NCBI GenBank assembly: GCA_023375785.1
Contig: SZWC01002415.1
Location: 169,057 to 233,056 of the forward strand
Reading direction: 5' to 3'
Length of the DNA stretch: 64,000 bases
Source: Penium margaritaceum
Lineage: Eukaryota > Streptophyta > Zygnematophyceae > Desmidiales > Peniaceae
Shown: positions 10,963 to 22,089 of the stretch, piece by piece
How positions within the stretch are numbered: the first letter of the stretch is position 1
Layout of the letters: the number at the start of each line of letters is the position of its first letter
Made by a program: the position numbers and the translations under genes
Notes under the pieces: model-generated
What the model was told of the DNA's origin: nothing
Database searches by the model: none
Seen by the model: the letters and a program-made list of their open reading frames with translations, nothing else

Positions 10963-11538
10963 TGGATGGTGACGCAACCTAGGCGATCCAAGGTCGTTGA
11001 GCCATGCACACCTCCATAGGAGCAAGGAATGAGTGTTATTCCTTGTAACTTATCTTCCCAGATTACTAACACACCAAGAATCACATCATTCGACGGAGAA
11101 AAAGCCAAGATATAGCTGTCTCTGTGAACCGTGGAAATCTGCCGCTGGCAGCACGACTAACGGCAGCGACCAGAAAGGGTGCTTCGGTTGCCCGCAGCAC
11201 CCTTTCTCGTAGTATGACATTGGGGCACCATTGAGAAGGACCCTTGGTCCTCAGTGACCCTTGATTCATGGACCAACTGTGCCCCAAGTTGGACTTTGTC
11301 CTTGTTGGGTCTTTCATGAATTGAGCCCTTGTCCTTGGGGATGACTTCCAATCCCAAGTTCCCCCCCCCCAGCCAGTCCTATCTTTGGCTGGGAAAAACT
11401 TCCTCTTTTGTTTGAATTTACCCTGATCTTGGACTGACCTCACACATTCTTTTCCTGTAGATTCTCAATCCATGTTCAGGTTGCACATCAAGGAAGCCTC
11501 AAGTCGTAATCAGTTTTGCTGGCATTGTCTTGCTTACA
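10712..11538 (-). repeat. Element A 5' LTR (right copy)
   Basis: On the plus strand it begins TGTAAACTAAGC and ends TTGCTTACA, pairing with 5062-5846. It contains a TA-rich microsatellite (about 10912-10962). Beyond it the RT of element B resumes. Confidence 0.8.
10908..10964. repeat. (TA)n-rich microsatellite
   Basis: TATATATG/TATATATATA run inside the right LTR of element A; not present in the left LTR. Confidence 0.95.
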
Positions 11539-12010
11539 AAAATTATAGTCACCATAGTGGGTGTGCAAGGCCGTCTTTTCCACATCATGTACAACAATGC
11601 GGATGTTGTGGTGGCTGGATTGGAATATGATCTTTGAGAATAAACGATCTGCAAACAGGTGATTGAAGGAACCCTTGACTCATAGAAACGGATACCAGTT
11701 CTTGATCTTCAACTCGTTCAATGCCCAATAGGCCACGCACATGCAGATCTCCCTTGTACTTTCCTGTGGAAACATGGCATGTACAACAAAGGAGACAAGG
11801 AGGAATGGATGAAGGCCTGCTCAGTCATCTTGGTCAGCTGCTTCTTGAGGTTCTGCAACTGGGCTTTGCTCATGAGTGAGGTACATTGCACGAAAATGCG
11901 GACACACTCCAGGTTTGAGTTTGATGCTATGGTCCACGTCTTGCTTTGGTGGTAGAAGGATTAGGATGGTGTCAAGTAAGATGTCCTAAAAACCTGTACA
12001 TATCTTTCAA
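11539..12010 (-). pseudogene. Element B reverse transcriptase, N-terminal half
   Basis: Aligns by eye with 8270-8700 of element A. Shared plus-strand blocks include TTTTCCACATCATGTAC versus TTTTCTACATCATCTTC and TTCAACTCGTTCAATGCCC in both. It translates in pieces to LKKQLTKMTEQAFI and a degraded fingers region. It stops where the A insertion starts; the palm and thumb continue at 5061. Confidence 0.7.
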
Positions 12011-12299
12011 ATCTCCTCCGGCATCACAATAAGATTGCCTTGGGTCCTCGGCTACCTGCCATCCCAGGTTCCATGTCAGGAACTGCGTCCTTTGGTTTGT
12101 CAAAGTTGTCGTGCACGTCTTGCACATCCTTCCATAAAATCTGCTCCTTTATTCAAATCATGTGCTTTAGCTGCACCAAGTTTGTCATCATAAGCGCTAA
12201 TTCCTCCTTGCAAAGCACCCACCATTGTGATGCTTTTTTGCCACAATTCTCCTACTCCGCGACCTCTTCCTTAGACCATGTATGCAAGGGATAGTCCCT

Positions 12300-12660
12300 G
12301 AAGATAATCTTGAATGAGATGGTACATGCCTTCCATTTGAAAATAGGGTTGTGCTTGTGGATGAAGTTGTAAATAATTATTACATTAAGATCCTTTATTC
12401 AAAACACCTGGTATACGAAGCTTCCTAGTGCAATTGGAGAAGAGGGACCAGGTACGCCACCTCGTTGGTGCCTTGCACCTAGCAAGCGATCTTCTTCTTG
12501 CTCGTGAGCACTAGTCCCCGATTTTGAGCAAAATTTAAGCGCACGAATGTGTAGCTTGTGCCACAATCCAGTATACTCCTCATCTTCCCCTTTATTCCTT
12601 TCACTCTAGTGCAAGTTGCTCCACCTAATTCCCAAAATTCCATGCTTTGACCTCAGAGAC
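12300..12660 (-). pseudogene. Element B aspartic protease
   Basis: In the minus frame around 12530-12590 the reading is SILDCGTSYTFVRLNFAQN, keeping the catalytic D-C-G-T-S that element A has lost. Flanking frames are broken and no full-length protein can be drawn. It is in the normal place between zinc knuckle and RT. Confidence 0.65.
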
Positions 12661-12844
12661 CCTCTTGATTGTTGCAAGGCGTTTGGGTGAGTGGTGAAGG
12701 AGTGGTTCTGAGATGAGCCAGGAGAAATACCATCTACTCCTGACTCTCATTGCTTCTTGACTCCTTTATTGTCTTCTTTGCTTCCTCCGTGACTTGTTTC
12801 TCGGTCTATTGTCACTTGTCCTTGTTTTCATCATTCTTCAGACT

Positions 12845-14460
12845 CTACAAATCACGCACAATATGATCAGGCTTGCCACAGTTGAAGCACTTGTGTTGTT
12901 GCATCACCCCGATTTCCATGGGCATGATGCTGCTCTTGCTCCTCTTGCTGTAGCCACCACCAGAGTAATTGTATGAGTTGGCATGAGCCTGTTGCACACA
13001 CGTGTCATGTTGACATGGTGTGCCCCTTGCCATGAGTGCGGTTGAGTGTACTCCCTGGTTTGACCACTGAGGAGTAGTCAAACACCTGATCTGACTTTAG
13101 ATTTGGATTCCTTGGATTTTTCCATGCAGCATCGAGCTTTGAATCGCTCGATTTGAGTGAGTATTCAGAAAGTTAGCCTAGCCCGAAAAACGGGTGTTGG
13201 GTTGGTGGAATCTGGTACCCGCCATGGGTGGCGGGATATTCCACCGCCAGGGATCCGAGTTCATTCCTAATGGCCTCCAAATGCACCCGGGGCATGAATG
13301 AAGTGACCATAAGGACCTCCTTGACCAGGATGAACTTCTCCTTGACTTCTGGGCGAGGAAAGGCGCTTCGACGGGTCATCGTCGAAGCGCCTCCCGTTGC
13401 CTAGCGTGCAAGGCAAGGTGGGCGGCTCCACCAAGGGTTACTTCGACGGCCGTAGCAGGGGCTCTACTGCTCCGTTTTGGGCGTGCTTGGATGCGCTGGA
13501 AAGCTTAGATCACAGGCTATAAGGATCTGATGTAATCTCACTATGCTAAGTAACAAAATCGTGTTTCGATTCAGTTCTACTGAATGCATCGTGTTCTGCC
13601 CACTCATATCCGTCATCCTTGTGCTCCACACTCTTCACCATTGGTGTCCCTTGGCTGCCGCAAACCTTGGTAGCGTGATCCAGCAAGAGCTAGGCATCCT
13701 TGAGGGTGCCTCCACACCCACTAGAGCCAACATGTCATCCCCAACATGTTGTTGTTGAGGTCACACAATGTTAGAGCACACGAGGCTGCCTCATTCATGC
13801 AGTTTCTCACTGTAGTTGAAGCACAACTCGTGGGGGTCAAAACCACACTTGGTCACAATATTACAGAGCCTATTGTTGTACTCAGTGATGCTACTTGTTT
13901 GGCGAAGCTGAAACAACTTTTTACAAGCTTTGTTCCCCACGTCTCCCATAGTGGAGCGGTTGATGGAGAACTCCATGAACTCCATTGAGGAGGTTGGCTA
14001 ACTCAGGGTAGGGTCGCCGCTGCTACAGGTTGGAGTAGATGGGATTGAGATTCTGTTCCTGGCTACAATGTTGGTGACCATTGCTGCTCCACTGCCAAGT
14101 GGATTGGACCACATCACATTGATAGCATAATCATGTTGCACCTTGTACTTCAAGACACCCACTCCAATGGTTGTAAAGTACAACTTCATTTTGAGTATCC
14201 AAGTGTTTAGAGCTAGCCCATCCTTCTTTGATGGGTCGTACGGCCCGAATTTGGATGGGGTTCAGACGCTCACCTCAACTACAGATACAATGGCAGCTAC
14301 CACTATTGTTACCACTAGATGCTTCACGATCTCATCATTGTGGTACACATTATGCTTCTCCAACAGTTCCACTTTGGCCTTTATGTGAGTTAGTGGCTTG
14401 TACAAAGCTGCGGCAGTTGCTACTTCACCTAGTGCATCAACCATGGAGACCATCGAGAAT
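12845..14460 (-). pseudogene. Element B gag with zinc knuckle
   Basis: N-terminal helix region 14453-14262 (THIKAKVELLEKHN), capsid-like pieces 14189-13998 (MKLYFTTIGVGV) and 13985-13791 (LFQLRQTSSITEYNNRLCNI and FDPHELC), then a zinc knuckle at 12910-12845 reading CFNCGKPDHIVRD with the final Cys displaced by one inserted base. A non-Gag stretch (13085-13560) separates capsid and knuckle parts and looks like a separate insertion. Confidence 0.75.
13085..13560. other. Insertion of unknown type within element B gag
   Basis: The Gag homology with element A is interrupted here by about 475 bases with no counterpart in A. It contains two strong hairpins: AGGCGCTTCGAC/GTCGAAGCGCCT (about 13350-13392) and GGTGGAAT...ATTCCACC enclosing CCCGCCA/TGGCGGG (about 13204-13245). 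The minus strand is open over 69 codons (13379-13173) without recognisable similarity. No clear terminal repeats. Confidence 0.45.
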
Positions 14461-14621
14461 GTGTCAACAGAAGTATTGCGTCTTCTGTAGCATCTTCCTC
14501 ATCGGGTCCTCTGGTTACCGCCTTGCCACCATTGTGCAAGGTTGGCCTTAAGCACAAATTCACCAAAGAGAAAAGAATTCCTTGGCACCATGCAGCTCAT
14601 CGTCTGGGATTTCCAACTCAC

Positions 14622-14980
14622 CAAAATTTGCATCATTCTGTGGAGGAACGGCCGATATATGACCATTTCCATGAACCAAAGAAATAGCAGATATGCCAAT
14701 TACAGCACCACTAATGGCGGTGACAGCCGCCCGAAGCGCCCTGCCTCACAACACCGGGGTGCCACTTGAAGGTCCCTTGATCATTTGCAGGTCTTTATTC
14801 GTTGGCTGACCAGACAAATGGAGGTCTTTGGCCTTGTCTTTGGGAGTCAAGCCTTGGTCCTTGGAGATGAAACGTGTGACATGTTTTCCCTTGAGTTGAC
14901 TGGTCCAACCTTTGACCGGGCATAGATAACTTGATTCTTGATGGATCTTTGGAAGTGCCAATAAAGCTTTCTGGCTTACA
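14622..14980 (-). repeat. Element B 5' LTR, truncated
   Basis: Matches the LTRs of element A in order: GGCCGATATATG, CCACTAATGGCGG/TGACAGC, GGGTGCCA, TTGACCGGGCATA and the terminal GCTTACA at 14980. The primer-side half (about 360 bases of the A LTR) is missing. Confidence 0.65.
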
Positions 14981-16849
14981 ATGGCCCCGATGGGCACCAG
15001 GGAGTAAAATAAAAGAGAAATAGAGATCTTTATTTGAGTGATTTCAGAAGAAGATAACTGTGTGAGAATGGTATAAAAATTGTAGGCTTCCCTGGACTGG
15101 GTGGAAAAAAAGAAAAGATGAATACCTGGTTTAGATAAACATTTATGGCAATGACCTCAATTTGGATCGGAACACGAGCTTTTGTCCGCATGGAGAAGAT
15201 TCCTTGTAATTGGTTAACTACAGATCCCACGTATATTTGGGATCCATAGATAGACATCAAATGTGGTCCAATATTTGTACAAGATTGGATGTCCGAGATT
15301 AAGATGAGGAAGATACTTCTAGGGTACAAGTTTCTATTAGAAAATGGATTATGCATTAGTAAGTACAAAGCCCATTGCATCACAGTGTATTTAAGACTAT
15401 GGCATAAGAATGTCCTGAGACATTGTCTCATAGAAAATCATGACTATTTTCAAGGATACAAATAAATAGGAGGTTAAGAAGCCAACCTTGCCACGCACCA
15501 TAATGGGATTTAGAAGGAAGCTCGAAAATTGGACACAAACATTTTTTTGTAGTTTGAACCATGAAGGGAAGGAATGTGGGAGACCAAGATGAGAGAGGAA
15601 GTAGAAGAGGCAGTAAAGGTTCATCAAATTATGTGCTTTCTCAAAAGATGGATGCAAATAATACAAACAGATGTAGGAGCGTTCCATATAATGATGAATC
15701 ATACAGTCTTGGAAGAGCACGTGGAGAAGTTTTGTCCATTTCAAACACTAGTATGATCTTTCTTAAACATGAAGGGGAGAGTATTGGATAGGCTCATAGG
15801 TTCCTACGTTGGTGACAATTTTTTTCTCAATGTCAAGAGATTGAATTTGACAACAGTCCCGGATGTCATAAGGGTCCCTCTTCTTGTGCCAAAAAACATG
15901 TCTTGAAAAGAAAAAATTGGGATATGAATCTCGATGTGCAAGAATTTACATGTAGCATAAAATACTATGAAATTAAACGAAAGGGATACGTTGTTCTTGG
16001 AGTTATTCTAGAAGATCATGAGGTCCTGAGATGTTGTGGGAAGCTTGGAAAAGGATTACCCTGAATACTTTGAGGGCTCTTACGAGGGACTCCACAATGG
16101 TCCAAACGTGAAAGGAAAGTTGATTTCCACTAGCAACTAGAATGAGAGGAGAGAGGTATACAATGGATTGGGAGCAAAATTGAGGAGCAATCACCCTAGA
16201 TCCACGCACTCGTGAAATAGTGTTCACCAGAGAATACCATAGCAAGGAAACCTAAAAAAACATTCAAAAACATCCGTGCTGATCGGTATAGCCTTCCACG
16301 AAACATTTGAACCATCCAAAATTCTTCTATTTGTATACTTTTCTTGGCCTAACAAGCCCCTACAGTGGATCCCATGTCCTGGATCTTTCAACATGCGCAG
16401 AAGCACTCATGAAACGGTGTGTATTCACACTCTATTCATCTCATACACTCCTTCCAAAATAAAGAGCGGTTTGGTTACAACTCAAATGAAATAAGATTAG
16501 AAAGGGATGCTTGTGGGGGATAGGGAGGGGTGTAGAGTGCATTTAGGGAATGCATAAGAGAGCGTACTGAACATGTGTAAAATGTAACTTCAACTTTACA
16601 ATAGTTTATATTGTCCTATACGCTAGGCTATGCAGGGAGGGAGGGGAATTGGTGGGGGATGGAGGGGGGCTGCATGTAAGGAGAGCAAGAGAAAGTGTAT
16701 TATACTACACATGGGATGAAACCTAATTCCTGTACTAGTGTAAAAGAGACCTAAATAGCCGTACACATGCTCATACACTTTGCACCTGCACGTTCGAGGC
16801 CCCTCTCTTGTCTCTTGTCCACAAAAATGGAAACAACTCAAATATTGTG
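14981..16849. other. Gene-poor stretch, nothing recognised
   Basis: Open frames up to 133 codons occur on the minus strand (15030-15431, 15397-15744, 16003-16406) but show no domain I recognise, no consistent frame continuation and no repeat structure. A decayed LINE is possible for 16003-16406, but I saw no RT motif. Confidence 0.5.
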
Positions 16850-18620
16850 TTCAAGGAAGTATGCACTAGTGCACATTTCTACATGCAAATCCACCCACCA
16901 GTCATACACCTGCACACTTCCCATATGCATTTTCCACCCCCCTTCCCCTGCCCACCCATACCAGATTACTGCAAACATATCACTCAAAATAGTATGCTCT
17001 AGTGTACATATCTTCATGAAATTACACTCACCAGTCATACACTTGCCTGTACACCCCCCACATGCACTTTCCACTCCCCCCATCCCTTATTCACCAATAG
17101 CAGACCAAACTCAAACATGTCACTGAAACAAGTACACAACAGTGTACAATTGTATGTGCAACTCGACTCACCAGCCATGCACCTGCACATACAATCCTCA
17201 CATGTACTTCCTAGCCCCCTTCTTCCCCCGTCCATCCTTACCAAACAACTTCAAATATGTAATTGAAAAATAAGTATTAGAGAAAATGTTTATATGAACT
17301 TCCATTGTCACTCACCACTCATACACCTACCTGTACACACTCCACATGCACTTTCCACCTACTTCCTGCCCCCTTCTCTTTTGCATTCCCTCTATTGTCC
17401 AAGGTCAGAAATTATACTCATAAGAGTATACAAATTATGTAATCTACAAGAAACTCCAGTCACCAAGAAATAAACCCATACATACACTTCCCACTTGCAG
17501 TTTTCCCTCACTCTTTTCCTCTGTCTCAAATGTTTCATTCAAACAAGTATACACTAGTACACATCTCTACATGCAACTCCACAACCTAAATATTGCTTGC
17601 ACTTATACTCCCCACATGCACTTTCCACTCCCCTCCTCCCACCTTGCCCGGTGAATCCATACCCAGAAACCGCAAACATATCACTAAAAAGAGTACACTG
17701 AAGTGTATATTTCTACATGAAATTACATTCACCAGTCATACACCTGTCCATAGACTCCCCACATACAAATATCATCTCCCCGCCTCCCTCCTTTTACCTA
17801 CCCACCGCCAACCAACATAAAAAGTATGACTAAAAAAAGTATACACTTGTTGAAAATCCATAAGAAACTCTGCTCACCAGGTCATACACCCATACATACA
17901 CTCCCCATATGCACTTTCTACTCCCCCCTTCCCCCTAACCCTCGTTTACCAAGAACTGTTTAGACTCAAACGTGTCATTCAAACAAGTGAAAACTAGTAA
18001 ACATCTCTACATGCAGCTCTAATCACCAATGAGACAACTACACATAAACTTTCCAAATGCACTTTACACCTTTCGTCCCTCTCCCACCCACGCAATCTAG
18101 AGAACCAGAAAAAAGTCACTCAAAAGAGTAAACACTAGTGTATATCTCTGCATGAAATCCCACTCACTATTCTTACACCTCCAATTCCATTTCCCATATG
18201 CACTGTCTGCCTCCCCCCCCCCCCCCCCCNNNNNNNNNNNNNNNNNNNNNNNNNNNNNNNNNNNNNNNNNNNNNNNNNNNNNNNNNNNNNNNNNNNNNNN
18301 NNNNNCCCCCCCCCCCCCCCCTCCCCTCACACTTTGCCTATCCACCACCGGCCTCATTCAAAAGTATCACTCAAAAGAATATTCATTAGTGTGCATTATA
18401 CAAGATTCACCACTCACCGGCCATGCATGGATACATATGCTACAAAAAGAACTTTCGACCTCCCCCATCCCCTCCTCCTCCCCACCTACCCACGACTAAC
18501 CGATGTCAAATACATCATTTGAACAAGGAGTCACTAGTGCACATTTCTAAATTCAACTCCTGTCACTTGTAATACACCTAGAAATTCATTTCACACATGC
18601 AATTTCCACTCCCCTCCCTC
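16850..18620. repeat. Diverged tandem satellite, about 143-bp monomer, about 12-13 copies
   Basis: The phrase CACATGCACTTTCCAC, or a close variant, recurs near 16921, 17059, 17199, 17343, 17492, 17613, 17760, 17906, 18053, 18195, 18435 and 18593, at spacings mostly of 138-149 bases. Each unit also has an (A)CACTAGTG(T)ACAT core, a CATGCAACTCCACTCACCAG block, CATACACCTG, and a C-rich stretch. The ORFs here are by-products of C-rich repeat units. The array contains an assembly gap. Confidence 0.88.
18230..18305. other. Assembly gap (76 N) inside a poly-C stretch of the satellite
   Basis: N run bordered by at least 17 C on the left and 15 C on the right, so a long C homopolymer probably could not be resolved. 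Confidence 0.99.
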
Positions 18621-20450
18621 TTCTTCTGCCTTGCTAAACTACACCTTGTCCACTTTCAATGTCGTAATACCACATCTCTGTACACGTGCATACAATTCAC
18701 AAGATGTTGAACTGTTTTTATTTCTATTTACCTTACATAGAAGCTTCCTATTACAAAAAAACAACAATGTACACTCTTCACCTTTTCATGGAAGACCTTT
18801 CATCAAATCTTGTTCCTAAAACCAGTGGGTGAGACTGAGGCGTGTTGAATTCCTCCCTACTATAAATGATATTGTATGGAAAGCGATGGGTGAAACATTC
18901 AGAGTGGATAATAGAATAGGGTTTCTGTCTATGTCTTCATTTGATGAAGGAAGCCTGTTTATTTGTACCGTTGCCATGAAGCTAGTATGTTCCTTGAATA
19001 GAGTGACTTTTCTATCACTTGCAAGAATTGAAACACAAATTAATTCAAAGATTCATCTCAGAAATTGATAGTGTGCTGCTTACAGTGAGCTTCTAATAGT
19101 GGAGAGTACAAATGTGAGGAAAGACACTCGATTCGGAGGAGAGAAACTGATGTTTCATTAAAGAAGGGAGGCTTGCCTTAGATTAGCCCAAAATCTAAAA
19201 ATAAACAATGTAATAAGGTTCCACATGGTAGAAAGATTGAGTTGGAGGAGGGTCGAGAAGAGGGTGTAAGATTTTGAATTTGTGTGAACCGAGAAAGGAA
19301 TGTGACAAGCTAAGAAGATGGACACCAAGAGGTTGAGATCATGGAAGGCCCAAAACGATGGACACAGGAACCAGAAGGAATTAATTTGATCATAAACTCA
19401 GAGTGGATATAAAGGAAGATACCACTGGTGTATAGCAGAGTGTGGGCCTCAATTATTGAAGCTATGTGAAATGAGTCATGGTGAAGGAAACATGGAAATC
19501 AATTTCCAGTGACAATGATTGATTTTGAATCCCCAAGGATGATGTGGGTATGATGAGCACGAAGTCGTGCGTGGTTTCTGATAAGAACATAATGTCAGAG
19601 GCTTTATCTAGAGTACAAATGACGGTGAATAAGATAGGCTCATTGTGATTTTCGAAATGAAAGAGCCCTCTTGGTTTCTATGTCAGAAATGTGGATGTGA
19701 AGGAGTGATGGAAGAGTTCAAGTTTGATCTTTGTGTAGAGTGTGAAATACAAAAAAGTATACATGTGTGAAATGAACTTGGATAATGAAATGGTTGACTT
19801 TGTATCAAGATGTATTTTGGTGAGAAAAGCGGAGGGTGTTGTAGTTGAGGCAAAGGATATGGAATTGGCAAACAATAGTCTGTTTGGCATTAATGGAGGA
19901 GAATTTATGCTGTTAAGGCTATAGGCTAGGAGGGATCAAGAGAGCATAATGTGGAATTGTGAACAAGGATTATGCAGATGGTCTTATCTCAACCAATTTA
20001 AGGATTTTATGAGGAAGTAGTGGCACGAGCATTATGTCCCAGGAGGACACCACTCTCTAAACTCCATAAGTGGACATTTGTTTCCTTACATTTGTCAAAC
20101 ACTACGCGTCAACCTAAGGAATCTTACAGCGTTCAGCCAATGGTTTTTGGCCACCTGCCCCGACCTCTGGTATTCCGAAGGTTCTAACAGCTTCAACTAC
20201 TTTCTCTAATGGTCGACAAAAGTATCACAACCCGTGTTGATGTTTGGACACTATTCGTTTGACTTTTTTGCGGTGCTAGACTTGTATGAAACATCCATAT
20301 ACATGCATTCCAGAAAATCCCATATGTACATTCCTTGAACATAATGATGAATATGATTGGCTCTATGTGACATTTAGTAGTTTCTATGGACATTCCATAT
20401 TCATTAGTTTGTTCACTTCACAATAAACTTCTTGATACACAGTTTTGCTG
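18621..20450. other. Gene-poor stretch, nothing recognised
   Basis: No domain, repeat or RNA gene found. Short frames (for example 18829-19068 plus) have no recognisable motif. Confidence 0.5.
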
Positions 20451-20469
20451 GTGAAGCAATTGGTCACAT

Positions 20470-21195
20470 ATGCCTCATGGGACGGATTGGGCACAAAAAC
20501 TCCCTACGGCCGAAATCGTATATAGTTTGGCAGTTTCCACCGTAACGGATAAAATTTCGTTTGAAATGATGTATGGCAAACGTCCCACCACACCAGCCGG
20601 ACTACAAAGTTGTAGTAACATTCCCGCGGTCAAAGTTCAACGTCCAGACTTCTCCACCATCTGGGAGGAAACACGGCATATCCTCCCGAAGACACAAGCA
20701 GCAATGAAACGAGCAGCTGAACGACATCGGAGCAAGCAGGTTTTTGCTGCCGGAGACGAAGTCTTTCTCTGCTCGACCAACATCAATCTCCGTGAAGTTG
20801 ACTGTTCGAAGCTCAAACCCTAATGGTTGGGACCGTTTAAGATTGAGTGCATGCAAACCCCTGTGGTTGCGTGACTCAAACTCCCCCACACTATGCAATT
20901 TAATTCAGTGTTCCATGTCAGTAGAATCATGCACTACCGAGACCTCGGATAGAACTTCTCTGCCAGGGATGTCCCTCCCCCTCCTCCCGTTCAAGTGGAC
21001 GAGGACATAGAGTACGTCATTGAGGACATCCTCGGCCATCGACGACGAGGCAAAATGATAGAATGTCTTGTCAAGTGCCACGACTATGATGCCGCACACA
21101 ACAACTGGGAACCCTATGACAACCTCCGAGACGTTGATCACTTAATCAACGGCTATTATCGCCGTCAGAGGGCCACATCTGTACGTCACGGCTAA
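20470..21195 (+). pseudogene. Element F integrase C-terminal and chromodomain
   Basis: Reads DWAQKLPTAEIVYSLAV, then SFEMMYGKRPTTP (end of integrase core), AAERHRSKQVFAAGDEVFL, WLGPFKIECMQ (GPF module), VFHVSRIMHY and the chromodomain DIEYVIEDILGHRRRGKMIE then YDAAHNNWEPYDNL, ending RHG-stop. Three in-frame stops interrupt it: TAA at about 20821, TGA at about 20871 and TAG at about 20949. The TGA is explained by one C-to-T change (CGA). Otherwise the frame is continuous for about 240 codons. Confidence 0.85.
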
Positions 21196-21206
21196 AAGGG
21201 GGGAAG
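21194..21206 (+). promoter_or_regulatory. Element F polypurine tract
   Basis: AAAAGGGGGGAAG directly before TGTTG, just after the Pol stop codon. Confidence 0.8.
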
Positions 21207-21331
21207 TGTTGCATACCAGACGTGCACGAGTCCCTTAACTTTTTTGGTGGGCATTTGTGTTATTATACAAACAGCCCATCACGTTGCAAACCGCGACATT
21301 CACTCTGAAAGTCGAGGACAAACCGGGCAAC
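21207..21331 (+). repeat. Element F 3' LTR, first 125 bases
   Basis: Begins TGTTGCATACC after the tract. At 21332 the sequence changes to the LTR of element D, which has a second copy at 33765. The rest of the F LTR would therefore lie beyond 34398. That continuation is inferred, since I found no second F LTR to compare. Confidence 0.6.
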
Positions 21332-21971
21332 TGCCCGTACCTAACGGCAAGGTGTCGACATGCACTTGCTACCATGCAAGCTAGGCACACGCAACACTCA
21401 CAGCTACGGGTGGAGCGAGGAGTTGGTGAAAATTCCTTGAGAGATAGCAAGAGATAAGTATTGAGAGTAAAGAGCCAGTGAGCTCTTAGCACACGGTTGA
21501 CCGGGCCACCCACTCGAGCAACTCGAAGTGGGACTTGGCCGCCACCCCGGAGTCAGACCGAACCGGTCGGCTAAAAGCCACCGTGGTCGCTCACACCTCG
21601 GAGCGACCGAGAGTGTGGCCCCGCAGGATCAGCAACCCGGTGCAAGAGCTATAAAACTAGCACAGCATGCAAAGCTAGTAAAACCAAGAATCCACATGGA
21701 CCACGAGCGTATGTGGTGCATGCATCTCTCATGTAATCTCTCTCATGTTTCAGCCATGCAATGGCTAATCACCAAATGCTGAGAATAGCAAAAACTCTCT
21801 CTCTCTCTGGCATAACTGTGCATGGACGAGCCCACGCCAATCTTGCACCCGGCAGAGACGCCAGTGATGCGTGGCCAAGAGCTTCATATTTGCTCAGTTA
21901 CCTGCAGTAATAGTGTGTGTAAACGGATGGAGTCAAGAGGTCACTTGCATGTTTGATAGATATAACCAACA
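21332..21971 (-). repeat. Element D 3' LTR (left copy)
   Basis: Closely matches 33765-34398 over its length, for example GTTGACCGGGCCACCCACTC in both and GCATGCATCTCTCATGT in both, with scattered transitions. Plus-strand start TGCCCGTACC, end CCAACA. Confidence 0.85.
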
Positions 21972-21983
21972 CTTCCCCATGAC
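21972..21983 (-). promoter_or_regulatory. Element D polypurine tract (degraded)
   Basis: The minus strand reads GTCATGGGGAAG directly against TGTTGG of the 3' LTR. Confidence 0.55.
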
Positions 21984-22089
21984 CCACAAACGAACAGTCC
22001 ACACACCACACGGAGAATCATAGGAAGAGGAACAGACACAAAGTTGTCACATCAGCCAAGGGCATCACGTGCACGCAACAAGCCAACCG

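Larger units (their letters stand above)
5062..11538 (-). mobile_element. Element A: degenerate full-length Ty3/gypsy chromovirus
   Basis: A 6.5-kb minus-strand LTR retrotransposon with, from right to left: 5' LTR (10712-11538), tRNA-iMet-type primer site (10699-10710), gag with zinc knuckle, aspartic protease, RT, RNase H, integrase, chromodomain, polypurine tract (5847-5865) and 3' LTR (5062-5846). Every coding block carries stops or frameshifts, and the LTRs are strongly diverged, so it is old. Each LTR has acquired its own microsatellite ((GA)n on the left, (TA)n on the right), absent from the other. It is inserted in the RT of element B. Confidence 0.85.
11539..14980 (-). mobile_element. 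Element B, 5' fragment: chromovirus LTR, gag, protease, RT start
   Basis: Minus-strand continuation of 3873-5061: truncated 5' LTR (14622-14980), gag, protease and N-terminal RT, breaking at 11539 beside element A. Order and sequence match element A domain by domain. The primer site and the internal end of the LTR are deleted. Confidence 0.8.
20452..21206 (+). mobile_element. Element F: 3' end of a chromovirus (integrase C-terminus, chromodomain, PPT)
   Basis: A truncated plus-strand gypsy fragment. It starts inside the integrase, runs through the GPF module and chromodomain to a stop at 21195, and is followed by the polypurine tract AAAAGGGGGGAAG (21194-21206) and a TGTTGCATACC LTR start. 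The 5' end has no visible boundary signal. It is a different, better preserved lineage than elements A and B. Confidence 0.82.

Noticed and set aside
16003-16406. Possible LINE reverse transcriptase remnant on the minus strand
   Set aside because: Some aromatic-rich spacing is suggestive but no YADD/FADD, endonuclease or zinc-finger motif could be found.
16850-18620. CRISPR-like regular spacing
   Set aside because: Units are diverged along their whole length with no constant repeat and unique spacers; this is a eukaryotic satellite.
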